The notes beneath the pieces are model-generated. The model did no database searches. It was not told the DNA's origin and worked only from the letters and a program-made list of their open reading frames with translations. Source: Vicinamibacterales bacterium (GTDB taxonomy: Bacteria > Acidobacteriota > Vicinamibacteria > Vicinamibacterales > UBA8438). From it: a stretch of 64,000 nucleotides of DNA. Made by a program: the position numbers and the translations under genes. The stretch is from the NCBI GenBank assembly GCA_958296065.1, contig CATQHX010000015.1, forward strand, positions 1 through 64,000, given 5' to 3'. Of this stretch, positions 16,878-26,514 are shown in pieces; position 1 is the first letter of the stretch; each line of letters starts with the position of its first letter.

Positions 16878-19178
16878 ATGGCCATGAAGTCCGTGCTGGT
16901 GGTGCTCGGTGTGCTCCTGTTCCCCCCGTCCGGCGTTCTGGCCCAGCCGGCCACGTCAGCAGAACCGCCGGACGTGCCCGCCGACGTCGAAGAGTGGATG
17001 CGCACCGCATGGGGCATGGAGCCGCAGGTGCTTGGCGTCACCGACACGCACTTTCTGTCGTCGTTGAGCGCGAGCGAACGGCAGGGCGCGTTTCTGTTCA
17101 AGCAGCGCTGCAACACCTGTCACTACTCGACGATGTCGACCACCAGAGGCGCCGGGGCAGGCCTCGTCGACGCGGCATCCTACGGGCCGCCGCTCTCCAG
17201 GACGAATGTCGAAGGGGAGGACCGCGAACGCGCGGTGCGACGGCTCATCTCCGAAGGCTCAGCAACGATGCCGGCGTTCAGGTACGCCCTCCGGCCCGAG
17301 CAGATCGACTCGATCATCGGCTACCTCAAGAGAGTCGAGACGCTCCGCCCGCCGGTGGTGGACCGGCTGGTCGAGCTTTCGTCGCCGAGTGTGGCCGACC
17401 CCGTGTCGTTCGGCGAGACCGCCGGTCCCCTGTGGGGGACCGTCACATCGATGTCAGGCGAGAGGCTCGAGGGCGTCACCGTGTCTGCCCGGGCGCCGGG
17501 GCGGAACGTCACCACGAGCGTGTTCACCGACAGTGACGGCGAGTACCATTTCCCGCCCCTCGAGACTGGACGGCCCTACAAGGTCTGGGCGCAGGCCCAG
17601 GCCTTCGAGGCGGGCCGCGCGGAGGTGGCGCTGAGCGAGGCCGGGGCCAGACAGAACTTCACGCTCACCCGTACCGCGGACTTCCACAATCAGCTGACGG
17701 GGAGCCAATGGTATGCGGCGCTGCCGGACGGCACCCGTGAGGACCTCCGGATGAAGGAGGTCTTTCGGGCGGCCTGTATGGGATGTCATCCGCAGAACTT
17801 CACGCTAATCAGCCGATTCGACGAGGCCGGCTGGCGGAACATCATCGACGTGATGAGCCGGATGCACCCGTATCGGTATGGCACTCCGGCCGCCGCGGCC
17901 CGTCGCCAGCCGAACGCGATCATGGTCCACTTCCGGGATGAGCTGGCGGCGTGGCTGGCGAAGGTGCGTGGTCCTGGCCCGTCGCCCATGACGTTTACGC
18001 CCCGTCGTCCGACGGGGGACTCGACGCTGATGATCGCCCGCGAATACGACGCGCCCGAGCCCGGTTTCGGATTGCCGTTCTTCAACGATGGCAGCACCGA
18101 TTGGGCGCTCGGCCCTGTCGATTTCATGGACGAGTCCAAGCACCACGCGATGAACGCCACGCTGGATGACGATGGAAACGTGTGGATGGCCGACATGTTC
18201 AACATCACCCGCACCGTCGTCAGATACGACTGGCGGACCGGGCACGCGACGAACTTCGTGCTGTCGGAGACACCGGACGCTCCCCCCGCGAATTCGCACG
18301 ACATCATCCGGGACGACGCCGGGGTCGTGTGGTTCGACATGAGCAACATTGGTGCGCTGGGGCGCATCAACCCGCGGACGGGCGAAGCGGCCATCATTCG
18401 CCCGCCCGAGGGGGCACGCGTGGGGCCCTGGATTGGCGGCGACGGGCGAGGTGGCATCTGGGCCGCGGGGGCGACGAACGACGCGAAGGCGATGCGCTAC
18501 GACACGAGGACCCGCGACTGGACGCTCTTCGAGAACCCGGTTCCGAACGCCTCGAACTACGGGATGACCGGCGATGGCGCCGGCAATGGCTGGTGGTCGA
18601 CCGCCATTCCGCGGGACGGGTTGATGAAGGCGGACATCGAGACCGGCCAGGCCACGTTCGTGCCTCTACCCGAAGCGGTGAACGACAGGAGCGACCTGTT
18701 CACCGCGGAGGAGCTGGCGGTCTTCGCCGATCGCCTGACGTTCTACGGCTACGGGAGGCCGGGCGCCGTGGCGATTCGCAAGCCAGGCGCCGATCCGCGG
18801 AGCACCACGTTCTGGGGCTGCTCGTGGTACGGTGGCGGCCTGCTGAAGCTCGACAGCCGCTCTGACCTCGAAAAGATGTATCCCTTTCCGCCCGAGCATG
18901 AGGACGGGAACTGCTACGAGACGTCGGTGGACGAAGACGGCATGGTGTGGCTGCCGTTCACGCATGGCGATTCGATCGCGAAGTTCGATCCCAGCACGGA
19001 AGAGTGGACCAGCTATTCCCTGCCGACGATCGGGACCAAGACCCACGGGCTGCAGGCGGTGACGGTAAATGGCCGCACCCAGATCGGCATGGGCTACCTT
19101 GGGGCCGGGAAAGTGGCGAAGCTGGAGTTCCGGACGCGGGAGGAGCTGCAGCGACTGAAAGCGGAGACGAGACCATGA
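16878..19178 (+). CDS. Secreted cytochrome c - carboxypeptidase-regulatory-like - streptogramin-lyase-like propeller protein
   Basis: Exported 766-aa protein. A signal peptide of about 22 residues (MKSVLVVLGVLLFPPSGVLA) is followed by a c-type cytochrome domain with CNTCH (C78, C81, H82) and a candidate distal methionine in SATMPAF (M131), a carboxypeptidase-regulatory-like fold at about 185-265 (GTVTSMSGERLEGVTVSARA), a second haem motif CMGCH (C300, C303, H304), and a C-terminal Vgb-like beta-propeller from about residue 390 (repeats such as DDDGNVWMADM, RDDAGVVWFDM and VDEDGMVWLPF). It is probably a periplasmic electron carrier or enzyme of unknown substrate. Its stop overlaps the next start by 4 bp (ATGA), so the two are co-translated. 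An in-frame ATG two codons later is an alternative start. Confidence 0.85.
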   Translation: MAMKSVLVVLGVLLFPPSGVLAQPATSAEPPDVPADVEEWMRTAWGMEPQVLGVTDTHFLSSLSASERQGAFLFKQRCNTCHYSTMSTTRGAGAGLVDAASYGPPLSRTNVEGEDRERAVRRLISEGSATMPAFRYALRPEQIDSIIGYLKRVETLRPPVVDRLVELSSPSVADPVSFGETAGPLWGTVTSMSGERLEGVTVSARAPGRNVTTSVFTDSDGEYHFPPLETGRPYKVWAQAQAFEAGRAEVALSEAGARQNFTLTRTADFHNQLTGSQWYAALPDGTREDLRMKEVFRAACMGCHPQNFTLISRFDEAGWRNIIDVMSRMHPYRYGTPAAAARRQPNAIMVHFRDELAAWLAKVRGPGPSPMTFTPRRPTGDSTLMIAREYDAPEPGFGLPFFNDGSTDWALGPVDFMDESKHHAMNATLDDDGNVWMADMFNITRTVVRYDWRTGHATNFVLSETPDAPPANSHDIIRDDAGVVWFDMSNIGALGRINPRTGEAAIIRPPEGARVGPWIGGDGRGGIWAAGATNDAKAMRYDTRTRDWTLFENPVPNASNYGMTGDGAGNGWWSTAIPRDGLMKADIETGQATFVPLPEAVNDRSDLFTAEELAVFADRLTFYGYGRPGAVAIRKPGADPRSTTFWGCSWYGGGLLKLDSRSDLEKMYPFPPEHEDGNCYETSVDEDGMVWLPFTHGDSIAKFDPSTEEWTSYSLPTIGTKTHGLQAVTVNGRTQIGMGYLGAGKVAKLEFRTREELQRLKAETRP

Positions 19179-20461
19179 GCATGGCTCAGTACGTCCTGCG
19201 ATGCCTCGGGCTGGCCGGCGCCCTCGCGGCGCTTCCGTACTCGGCGCTGGCGCAGCCGACCGACGAGGCGGGCCCGCCCCGTACGCCCTGGGGCGTGCCG
19301 GATCTCCAGGGGGTCTGGTCGCTTCCCACGATGACGCCCCTCGAGCGACCGGCCGAATTCGAGGACAGACTTCGTCTCACGGAAGAAGAAGAGGCGGAGT
19401 TTCTTGCCACGCGGCGAAGCAGCATCCGCCAGAGGCTCGCTCGGGCCCTGAGCGCCGACTTCGAGCTGGGGGATGGCGGGGTCGACCAGTCCATCTACGA
19501 CCATCCGCTGCTGGATGGGCGCACGTCGCTCGTCGTCTCACCCGAGAACGGGCGGATTCCACGCACCGAGGAAGGCCGCTACCGGGTGGGCATGCCAGGT
19601 CGGCGTATGAGCGGCATCCCGGAGGGCCCCGAGGACCGGGCACTGGACGAACGCTGCCTGGTGGGCGGGATGCTGCCGCTCCGAGGGAGTGCGTTCCCGG
19701 CCCAGATCTTCCAGACCCCGGATCATGTGGTCATCCACTACGAGTTCATCAACGCCACGATCACGGTCCCGCTGGACGACCGGCCGCAGGTGTCCAGCGC
19801 CATCCAGCAGTGGACCGGGACCTCGCGCGGCTCCTGGGACGGCGACACCCTGGTGATCGAATCGACGAACTTCGACCCGCGCTGGACCTTTGCGGGTTCC
19901 GGGGCGGGTATGCGTCTGGTGCAGCGTCTGACGCGGATCGACCAGGCCACGATGCATCAGGAGTACACCGTCTACGACCCGGACTCGTTCACGGAGCCGT
20001 GGTCGGCGGAGTACCCTCTGACCAACAACGGGGAGCCGATCTACGAGTTTGCCTGTCACGAAGGCAATCGGAGCATGACGCTGATGTTGAACGGCGCGCG
20101 GGCCACCGAGCAGATAGCCCGGTTCGTCGGCGCGTTCGGCCTCTCGTCGTTCGAGCGGGTCGGTGGGGCGGCCGCGGACGGTCCGGCGTTCAACGACGGG
20201 ATGCTGTCGTATGACGCCAGCGGCCGGGTGTCGGTCCAGCTTTCAGGCCGTGAGAGCTATCTGGCCTACTACGGCCGATATGACGTGAATGTCACTCGGA
20301 GAGTCGTCGAGCATGAGGTCGAGGGCGGGTCTCGACCGGATGTGCGGGGCAGGACGCTGAGCTACTCGTACGACCTCGCGGACGACGGCGACACGCTGGT
20401 GCTGTCGCTGATGGGTGACGACGGAGTTGGGAGCCGCGCCACCTGGCAGCGTCATCGCTAG
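19175..20461 (+). CDS. Secreted PDLQGVWS-type protein with lipocalin-like C-terminus
   Basis: Exported protein of 428 aa with a signal peptide ending near ALAQP (residue 25). It begins with the motif TPWGVPDLQGVWS, common in secreted proteins of Acidobacteriota, and contains the paired GRTSLVVSPENGRIP and GSWDGDTLVIESTNF blocks. From about residue 310 it changes to a lipocalin-like domain (FVGAFGLSSFERVGG, GMLSYDASGRVSVQLSG, ESYLAYYGRYDVN). The ligand and function are unknown. Its ATG at 19175 overlaps the stop of the cytochrome-propeller gene, which suggests a two-protein secreted system. The stop TAG lies at the edge of a palindromic dispersed repeat that probably ends the transcript. Confidence 0.82.
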   Translation: MSMAQYVLRCLGLAGALAALPYSALAQPTDEAGPPRTPWGVPDLQGVWSLPTMTPLERPAEFEDRLRLTEEEEAEFLATRRSSIRQRLARALSADFELGDGGVDQSIYDHPLLDGRTSLVVSPENGRIPRTEEGRYRVGMPGRRMSGIPEGPEDRALDERCLVGGMLPLRGSAFPAQIFQTPDHVVIHYEFINATITVPLDDRPQVSSAIQQWTGTSRGSWDGDTLVIESTNFDPRWTFAGSGAGMRLVQRLTRIDQATMHQEYTVYDPDSFTEPWSAEYPLTNNGEPIYEFACHEGNRSMTLMLNGARATEQIARFVGAFGLSSFERVGGAAADGPAFNDGMLSYDASGRVSVQLSGRESYLAYYGRYDVNVTRRVVEHEVEGGSRPDVRGRTLSYSYDLADDGDTLVLSLMGDDGVGSRATWQRHR

Positions 20462-20675
20462 CGCCCCGAAACGCCTCGCAAGCTTGGCGTTTCGGCCCAT
20501 CCCCCCCCGCTCCATGAGCCTGCGCCTCAGAACTCACTTCGCTGCGTTCTGCGGCGCAGACTCCTAGCGCCGCCAAACCCGTCGCAGGGCTCCGTGTTTG
20601 GCCCCAGCCCCTACCGCCCTAGGATCCTACGCCGCAGAACTCACTTCGTTGCGTTCTGCGGCGCAGACTCCTAGC
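20460..20675. repeat. Dispersed palindromic repeat, locus 1 (two blocks)
   Basis: The first block (20460-20568) has a perfect hairpin, CCGAAACGCC at 20466 with GGCGTTTCGG at 20486, then a C-run, then a second stem GCGCCTCAGAAC / GTTCTGCGGCGC. The second block (20594-20675) has GCCGCAGAAC paired with GTTCTGCGGC around a TCACTTCGTTGC loop and ends in CTCCTAGC. Both blocks recur at 45140-45326, and the first recurs at 56722-56831 and 57923-58034. Position after a stop codon and strong stems suggest transcript ends or RNA protection. Confidence 0.85.
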
Positions 20676-20787
20676 CCGCGACGACCTCTTCAAGCAGTTC
20701 ACCGACGCGGCGAATTGCCGAAGCGTTCGTACCCGGCATCGACCTCGGTGGCGCCCATGGCGCGGAGCTCGTTCCGCTCGCTCGCCG

Positions 20788-22377
20788 CTAGTGGTCCCTC
20801 AGGAACTGCCGCGCCTCCTCGACGGTCGGCGCGTCCTCCGCCCCGCGCCACTGAGCCACGAGTTGCGCGTACTGCGTGCGCGCAGTGTCCGCATCGTCGG
20901 CGACCGCGGCGGCGCGGGCGAGCCCGCGGAGCGAGAGCGACCGGTTCGGCGTGCGCTGCAGCGAGCGCTTGAACTGTTCGACGGCTTCAGCAGGCCGACC
21001 CAGCTCGAGCAGGATCTCGCCATACAGCTCGTGCGCCGGCTTGAGTGGGGCCGGCGCCCCGCGCGGCGCGCCCCGCGACTCGGCCAGCTCGATCGCCTTG
21101 TCCATCGAGGCCGCTGCGGCGTCCGCGTCGCCCCGCGCGGTGTGCAGGAGCGCCGTGACCTCGTGATGCGCGATCGCCGCGACGGCACCGTCCAACGCCG
21201 CCAGCGCGGCGGCTGCCGTGGCGGCCGCCGCCAGGTCGCCGGTCCGCACGGCGCTGATGCCGTTCGCCAAGTGTCCCCCCGCCGCGGCATGTGGCGACAC
21301 CTCGATGACCTGCCATTGCTCGGTCTCGATCACGTACCGCGGCCGGGTGATGGCTGCCCGCTGCAAGGCAATCGGCGCCTCGGTATTGGCGATGACCATC
21401 TCGCCGTTCTCGACCGCCTGCCACGCCTTGGCATAGTCACCACGCTGCAGGTCGCCGTACTGGCCCCAGTCAAGCGCATGCGTCAGATTCCTGGCATTGA
21501 AGTACCGCTGCGTGTCCGATTCGTAGGTCTCCTGCCGCTCGAACATCTCGAGCGCCGCCGCATACGAGGCGTCGTTCGACGACGAGACGTCGTCCCACAT
21601 CCCGAGCTGGATGAAGATGTGCGACGGCATGTGCAGCGCGTGCACGACACCGGGCGCGATTGCGGCGAAGCGCGTGGCCGCCGGCAGCGCGATCGCCGCG
21701 TGAATCGGATCGTCGAAGGCGTGAATGATGTAGTGCGCGGCGCCCGGATGATCCGGATTGTCGTCGAACACCCGCAGCGCGATGGCGCCCGCCTTCACGT
21801 TCGTGCGATACGGCTCGTAGCCATAGTCGCTCGAGGTGGCCAACAGCGCCAGCGCGTAGAACGCTTGCACCTCCTGATCGTCGGGGTAGGCGGCGGCAAG
21901 CCGCTCCATCTGGTCCGCGTACGCGACGCGGCGGTCGGTTTCCTCGCCTGTGCCGAAAAACAGGGCATCCACGGCGCGGACGAATCCCTTCTCGCGCTCG
22001 GTCGGGGCCTTGGCCAACCGGGCCTCCCGGGTCGGCCCCAGCCGCTCGAGCGCCTGCCGCGGCAGGTCCCACTCCTGGAAGCGCTGGAGGGGGTGGTTGT
22101 AACTCATCGCCTCGCCCCAGTAGGCCATGGCGAAGTCCGGAGCCAGAGCCTGGGCCTGACGGAACTCCAGGGCCGCATCCTCGAGGCCGAAGCTATGGAG
22201 CATCGCCGCGCCGCGGACAAAATGGACCTGGGCATCGGCGGGGCCGGAGGTCGGAAAGTCGATGACTCCGAGATCTGACGGCAGGGCGGCACTGGATGTC
22301 GCTTGCGCGGCGACGTCCGGGACAGCCACGGCTACGGTCAAGGCGACGCACACGACGACGAAGGTGACAGTTCGCAT
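20788..22377 (-). CDS. Secreted tetratricopeptide-repeat protein
   Basis: Exported protein of 529 aa with a signal peptide (RTVTFVVVCVALTVAVAVP) cleaved near AAQ. Tetratricopeptide-like helices run through the chain, for example AALEFRQAQALAPDFAMAYW near residue 70 and AHELYGEILLELGRPAEAVE near 455. Two conserved blocks, HPGAAHYIIHAFDDP and HALHMPSHIFIQLGMWDD, mark a TPR family frequent in Acidobacteriota and other soil and marine bacteria; their histidines could bind metal. GGGAGAG lies eight bases before the start. Its biochemical role is unknown, but a periplasmic scaffold or hydrolase-associated protein is plausible. Confidence 0.82.
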   Translation of the reverse strand: MRTVTFVVVCVALTVAVAVPDVAAQATSSAALPSDLGVIDFPTSGPADAQVHFVRGAAMLHSFGLEDAALEFRQAQALAPDFAMAYWGEAMSYNHPLQRFQEWDLPRQALERLGPTREARLAKAPTEREKGFVRAVDALFFGTGEETDRRVAYADQMERLAAAYPDDQEVQAFYALALLATSSDYGYEPYRTNVKAGAIALRVFDDNPDHPGAAHYIIHAFDDPIHAAIALPAATRFAAIAPGVVHALHMPSHIFIQLGMWDDVSSSNDASYAAALEMFERQETYESDTQRYFNARNLTHALDWGQYGDLQRGDYAKAWQAVENGEMVIANTEAPIALQRAAITRPRYVIETEQWQVIEVSPHAAAGGHLANGISAVRTGDLAAAATAAAALAALDGAVAAIAHHEVTALLHTARGDADAAAASMDKAIELAESRGAPRGAPAPLKPAHELYGEILLELGRPAEAVEQFKRSLQRTPNRSLSLRGLARAAAVADDADTARTQYAQLVAQWRGAEDAPTVEEARQFLRDH

Positions 22378-22680
22378 TGGTGTCTCTCCCGATTGTCGCC
22401 ACGACGCGCAGAGGCCGGTCGACCCTGATCTACCGCGGTGGCGACGCGCGATTCCACACAGAACGCGGCCATCGTATCACGCCAGGCGGGCACGATGGCT
22501 CCATGCCTATTGATGCCTCTTCGACGGGTCGCACCGTGAGAGTTCTCGACTGCAGTCTGAGGTTGATCTGGCAATTTGGACTCTCCAGGAAGTCATGGAG
22601 GCGTCTCGGTCGGGTCGCCCCTGGCTTGCCAGGTTGTTCCTGAACGCAGGCAGTAGATAGAGAGCTATGAGAGCGATTAA
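22378..22680. other. Intergenic region, promoter area of the TPR gene
   Basis: No supportable gene. It separates the minus-strand TPR gene from the weak plus-strand frame at 22681. Base composition drops in GC to the right, where the restriction-modification locus flank begins. Confidence 0.4.
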
Positions 22681-23114
22681 ATGCTGCGTGAAATCCGCGT
22701 TCGGAATCTGACGAACTCTCTTCTTGGACACATGGGCTTGGACTATGTCGACGGCGGGAAAGACTGCACTGACAACGTGACGAACTTCGATTACGACCGC
22801 GTGAGACTCGGCTCTAACGTATCCAGGTCATCGCGTAGCCCTTGGTGTGAAAAGGTGTCGCTGTTTCTAAATCTAGCGAAAGACAATCCGCTCTCGCTGA
22901 TGAAGGTGGTATTCGCGCTCTATCGGAGAGTCAGGGATCTCGCCGAGCTTCAACACAGCGGCAAGATCCGTTTCTGACGGCCGCAGCAGCCGTCGCATAT
23001 TGTAAGAGGCCGTACATCGTCGAGTCGATCCTTCAAGGACGAGGCATTCCCGTCGAGATCAGGGCCGGGGTCGCATCTGAGCACCGGGCACTCAGGATTT
23101 TAGGGCTGGATTAA
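22681..23114 (+). pseudogene. Lower-GC unidentified gene, probably frameshifted
   Basis: A 98-codon frame (22681-22977) reads plausibly, with LGHMGLDYVDGGKDC and LFLNLAKDNPLSLMKVVFAL. Directly after its stop, another frame continues in the same direction from 22977 to a TAA at 23112 (AYCKRPYIVESILQGRGIPV, then ASEHRALRILGLD). Together these look like one small protein split by a shift. I do not recognise it. GC is lower than in neighbouring genes, which suggests acquisition together with the adjacent restriction-modification genes. Confidence 0.35.
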
Positions 23115-23166
23115 ACCCAATAATTGTTACCCACTCTAACAGCGTGCGTGGATCGCTCCCGCAGCG

Positions 23167-26133
23167 TCAATAGTACTGCCGAATGTAGCCGTAGGCCCGG
23201 TCGAACAGTTCCTGGTCCTGGTGCAGGCGGTACTTGAACAGTGTCTTCCGGAGCGCCTTCTTCACTTCCCGCTCGCCGGCGTACGTGGTCTGCCAACCCT
23301 CGAAGCGGACATGCCGCACGATCTCGTCGATGTCGTTCACGATCCGCTCGACCATGATGGGCGTCCGGTCGTCGCGGGCATGCTCGAACAGCTCGGTCAG
23401 GGCGGTCTTGCCGTGTTCCTCGGGCGTCGCCGGCTCGACGGCCCGCTCTGCCTCGACCACGTCGCGAGCCAGCTCGAGGAGCGACTTCAGGAACTCGATG
23501 CTGACCAGCAGTCCCTGCTCGTGCTTCCGTCGCAGCTCTTCCAGCCGCTCACCAAGGGCGCGAAAGCGCGGGTCGTGCAGGTGTCTGCGGAGACGCTGGG
23601 CGACCCTGATCTCGATCTCCTTCGACTTCTTCTCGGGGTCCGTCGTGCCGAGCACGGCATCCAGCACGTCGGCGTCGAGCACCAGCGTCTCCAGGTCATC
23701 GCGCACCGCCTCGACGTGAACGTGCCGGTGGATGAGGTCGATCGTCTTGGCGCCGAGCGTATGCCAGAGGAGCTTGCCGGTTCCCGTCGAGGGCTTGAGC
23801 GACTCGTACACCTGGCCCAGCCAAGCGTGGTCGGCTTCGTACGGCTCGAGACTCGGGTCGGGAGAGAGCGCGTCCCAGAGGCGTGCGAGGTAGCTGTAGT
23901 CGGCGGCGAATCGGTCGCGCGTCTCATTGTCTGGAAGGCACTCCTGCGCGGCGATCAGTCCCTCGTAGCCGGCGACCGTGCGGTCCACCCCGGAGAACCA
24001 CGCCAGGCATTTCTGCACCGCCGCGGGAAGCGCGGCGGCCAGCTGGTTGAGGTTCGTGACGACGCGGGTGATGCCCTCCTCGTCGAACTGGATCGCCTGG
24101 GCCACGTCGTCGAAGACGCCGAGGTAGTCGACGATCAGCCCGTGCGTCTTGGACTGGCCGTACGGCCGGTTCGTGCGGCAGATGGCCTGTAGCAGCGTGT
24201 GGTCACGCAGCGGCTTGTCCAGGTACATCGCCTGCAGGATGGGCGCATCGAAGCCCGTCAGCAGCTTCGACGTGACAATCAGCAACTTGAGCGGGTCGTT
24301 CGGGTCGCGGAAGCGGTCGAGCAGCCGCTCCTCGGCGTCCCGGTCCCGGCGGTAGGCGGCGTACTCGTCCTCCCCGCTGTTGACGGTCATGACGACATCG
24401 GACATCTCCACGGGCAGCACCCGGTCGAGCGCCTGCTTGTACAGCAGGCAGCCTTCGCGGTCGTAGGTAACCACCTGCGCGCCGAAGCTGTTGGGAGCCA
24501 CCTTCTCCTGGAAGTGCTTCGCGATGTCGGCGCAGATCCGCTCGACTCGTTCCGGCGTCTTCAACAGCACCGCCGTGCGGGCCGCGGTCTTGGAGAGTTG
24601 CTCCCGATCCAGATCGCTCAGGCCGCCGGTCAACTCCTGGTACTCGGCGTCGATGGAGGCCCGGTCGATGTGCAGCTCCGGCAACCGCGGCTCGAAGTGC
24701 AGCGGCTTGGTCGCGCCGTCTCGAATCGACTCCTCGAAGCCGTAGCGGCTCAGGTAGCCGTATTCGTCCTCCTCGGCGCCGAAGGCGAAGAACGTGTTCC
24801 GGTCGGCGCGATTGATCGGGGTCCCGGTCAATCCGAACAGGAACGCGTTCGGGAGCGCCCGGCGCATCTTCCGCCCGAGGTCCCCTTCCTGGGAACGATG
24901 GGCCTCGTCGACCAGCACGATGATGTTCTGACGGTCGTTCAGAGCACCATCCACTTCGCCGAACTTGAAGATCGTGGTGATGATGATCTTGCGAGCGTCC
25001 TGCGCGAGCAGCCGCTCGAGGTCCGCCCGGCTGTCGGCCTTCTCCAGGTTCGGCGCGTCGGCCGCGTGGAAAGTGCTGGATATCTGCGTGTCGAGGTCGA
25101 TGCGGTCGACCACGATGATCACCGTCGGGTTCCCCAACGCCGGATGCAGCCGCAGTTTGCGCGCCGCGAACAGCATCAGGAGCGACTTGCCGGAACCCTG
25201 AAAGTGCCAGACCAGGCCCTTCTTGGGGTGGCCGGCGACGACCCGCTCGACAATGCGGTTCGCCGCCTCGACCTGCTGGTAGCGTGCGACGATCTTGGCT
25301 CGCCGCTTCCCCTTGCCCGTGGCATACGCCATGTAGCTGCCCAGCAGGTCCAGAACTGTGCTCGGGCGGAGCATCGACGAGACGGTCCGCTTGACCCGTT
25401 CGAGCTTCGGAGTGCCTGCGTCGTCGTCCGCTCGCCAGGGTCCCCAGAGATTGACCGGCAGACCGATCGATCCGTATCGCAGGCCCTTACCCTCGGTGGC
25501 GACCGAACAGAGGTTCGGGACGAACAGCTCCGGCACCTTGCGCTCGTAGTCGTCGTGGATCTGCGTCGCGCCGTCGAACCAGCTCTGGCTCGACCGTACG
25601 GGCGTCTTCGCCTCGATGACGACCAGCGGCAGGCCGTTCACCAGCAGCACCAAGTCCGCGCGCCGCTCGTTCGAACCAGATCGAACGGTGTACTGGGTGG
25701 TGACGATGTACTCGTTCCTCTCGACATCCTCCAGGTCGACGAGCCGCAAGGTTACGTGCTCGCCGTCCGCGCCGAACGGCATCGACCGCTCCCCTGCGAG
25801 CCACGCCGCGAACTCCTCATTCGCCTTGACCAATCCGTCCGTCCGCACGCCCATCAGGATGGCCCGCAGCCGGTACAGCACGTCGTCGGCCCGGTCCGGC
25901 TGCGCCGCGATCTCCGGGTTGAGGCGGATCAGCGCCTCCCGCACGTGGTCCTCGACGAGGATCTCGTGCGCCTGCCGCGGCAAGTGCTGCGGGCCCAGGT
26001 AGTGCCAGCCGATGCCGGAGAGCGCGCCGTGCCGCCGCGCGAGGCCGGGTCCGACCGCCGTATGGTGGGTGATGCCGCCGCAGAGGATGTCACGGACGAG
26101 AGCCTCGACCGTGTTCGACTCGGTGAACGTCAT
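23167..26133 (-). CDS. hsdR: Type I restriction enzyme, R (HsdR) subunit
   Basis: Translocase/nuclease subunit of a type I restriction system, 988 aa, cytoplasmic. The N-terminal PD-(D/E)xK nuclease has D160 and E174-x-K176 in IEAKTP. The SF2 motor has Walker A FQGSGKSLL (311-319), the DEAH box VDEAHRSQ (408-415), TGTPINR and a late QAICRTNRPYGQ motif. A long C-terminal helical part would contact the methylase core. It is the last gene of the locus, 24 bp after the DUF5615 toxin. The chain is full length with all motifs intact, so it should cut unmodified invading DNA after ATP-driven translocation. Confidence 0.95.
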   Translation of the reverse strand: MTFTESNTVEALVRDILCGGITHHTAVGPGLARRHGALSGIGWHYLGPQHLPRQAHEILVEDHVREALIRLNPEIAAQPDRADDVLYRLRAILMGVRTDGLVKANEEFAAWLAGERSMPFGADGEHVTLRLVDLEDVERNEYIVTTQYTVRSGSNERRADLVLLVNGLPLVVIEAKTPVRSSQSWFDGATQIHDDYERKVPELFVPNLCSVATEGKGLRYGSIGLPVNLWGPWRADDDAGTPKLERVKRTVSSMLRPSTVLDLLGSYMAYATGKGKRRAKIVARYQQVEAANRIVERVVAGHPKKGLVWHFQGSGKSLLMLFAARKLRLHPALGNPTVIIVVDRIDLDTQISSTFHAADAPNLEKADSRADLERLLAQDARKIIITTIFKFGEVDGALNDRQNIIVLVDEAHRSQEGDLGRKMRRALPNAFLFGLTGTPINRADRNTFFAFGAEEDEYGYLSRYGFEESIRDGATKPLHFEPRLPELHIDRASIDAEYQELTGGLSDLDREQLSKTAARTAVLLKTPERVERICADIAKHFQEKVAPNSFGAQVVTYDREGCLLYKQALDRVLPVEMSDVVMTVNSGEDEYAAYRRDRDAEERLLDRFRDPNDPLKLLIVTSKLLTGFDAPILQAMYLDKPLRDHTLLQAICRTNRPYGQSKTHGLIVDYLGVFDDVAQAIQFDEEGITRVVTNLNQLAAALPAAVQKCLAWFSGVDRTVAGYEGLIAAQECLPDNETRDRFAADYSYLARLWDALSPDPSLEPYEADHAWLGQVYESLKPSTGTGKLLWHTLGAKTIDLIHRHVHVEAVRDDLETLVLDADVLDAVLGTTDPEKKSKEIEIRVAQRLRRHLHDPRFRALGERLEELRRKHEQGLLVSIEFLKSLLELARDVVEAERAVEPATPEEHGKTALTELFEHARDDRTPIMVERIVNDIDEIVRHVRFEGWQTTYAGEREVKKALRKTLFKYRLHQDQELFDRAYGYIRQYY

Positions 26134-26157
26134 GCTGGCAACCTGATTGGCGTGCCC

Positions 26158-26514
26158 CTACGTCGCGCCAGTACCCTGGCCGGGCTCGATCACGAGCAGC
26201 GTCGTGTCCGGTTCGGTGACGAACGTCTCGATCTCCTGACGGTGGCCGCGCAAACGCCGTTCGATCTCGGAGGTCGAACAGTTGCCGAGAGCCAGCCAGA
26301 TGACCTTGGGCGGCGCACCGAACAGGGAGGAACGGCCGCTGAAGTCGCTGTCCTTCGACACGATGGTGAAGCCGTGCTGCCTCGCGTACGCCCAGACGGC
26401 CGAGTCGTCCGCGGCCGCCAGACCGACCGCTCGAACGTGAACGACCTCGGTCCAGATGTCGCGAAGGCGGTCGCAGAGCCGCGGCGAGAGATTCTGGTCG
26501 AGGAGCAGCTTCAC
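26158..26514 (-). CDS. DUF5615 family PIN-like toxin
   Basis: Putative ribonuclease toxin of 118 aa. It starts with the family signature KLLLDQNLSPRL (D6), has DDSAVWAYARQHG in the middle and IVSKDSDF with D55 and D57, an acidic site of the PIN type, followed by GAPPKVIWLALGN. The gene overlaps its DUF433 partner by 4 bp, the standard antitoxin-first order. It lies between HsdS and HsdR, so loss of the restriction locus would also remove the antitoxin. Function is inferred from family knowledge; no target can be read from sequence. Confidence 0.85.
   Translation of the reverse strand: MKLLLDQNLSPRLCDRLRDIWTEVVHVRAVGLAAADDSAVWAYARQHGFTIVSKDSDFSGRSSLFGAPPKVIWLALGNCSTSEIERRLRGHRQEIETFVTEPDTTLLVIEPGQGTGAT

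Noticed and set aside
20460..20675. Dispersed repeat as a small protein gene (frames rich in ERGGMGRNAEPARRFGA-type residues)
   Set aside because: The minus frames across each copy look alike only because the DNA repeats. They lack ribosome-binding sites and change frame between copies, so the repeat is better explained as non-coding.
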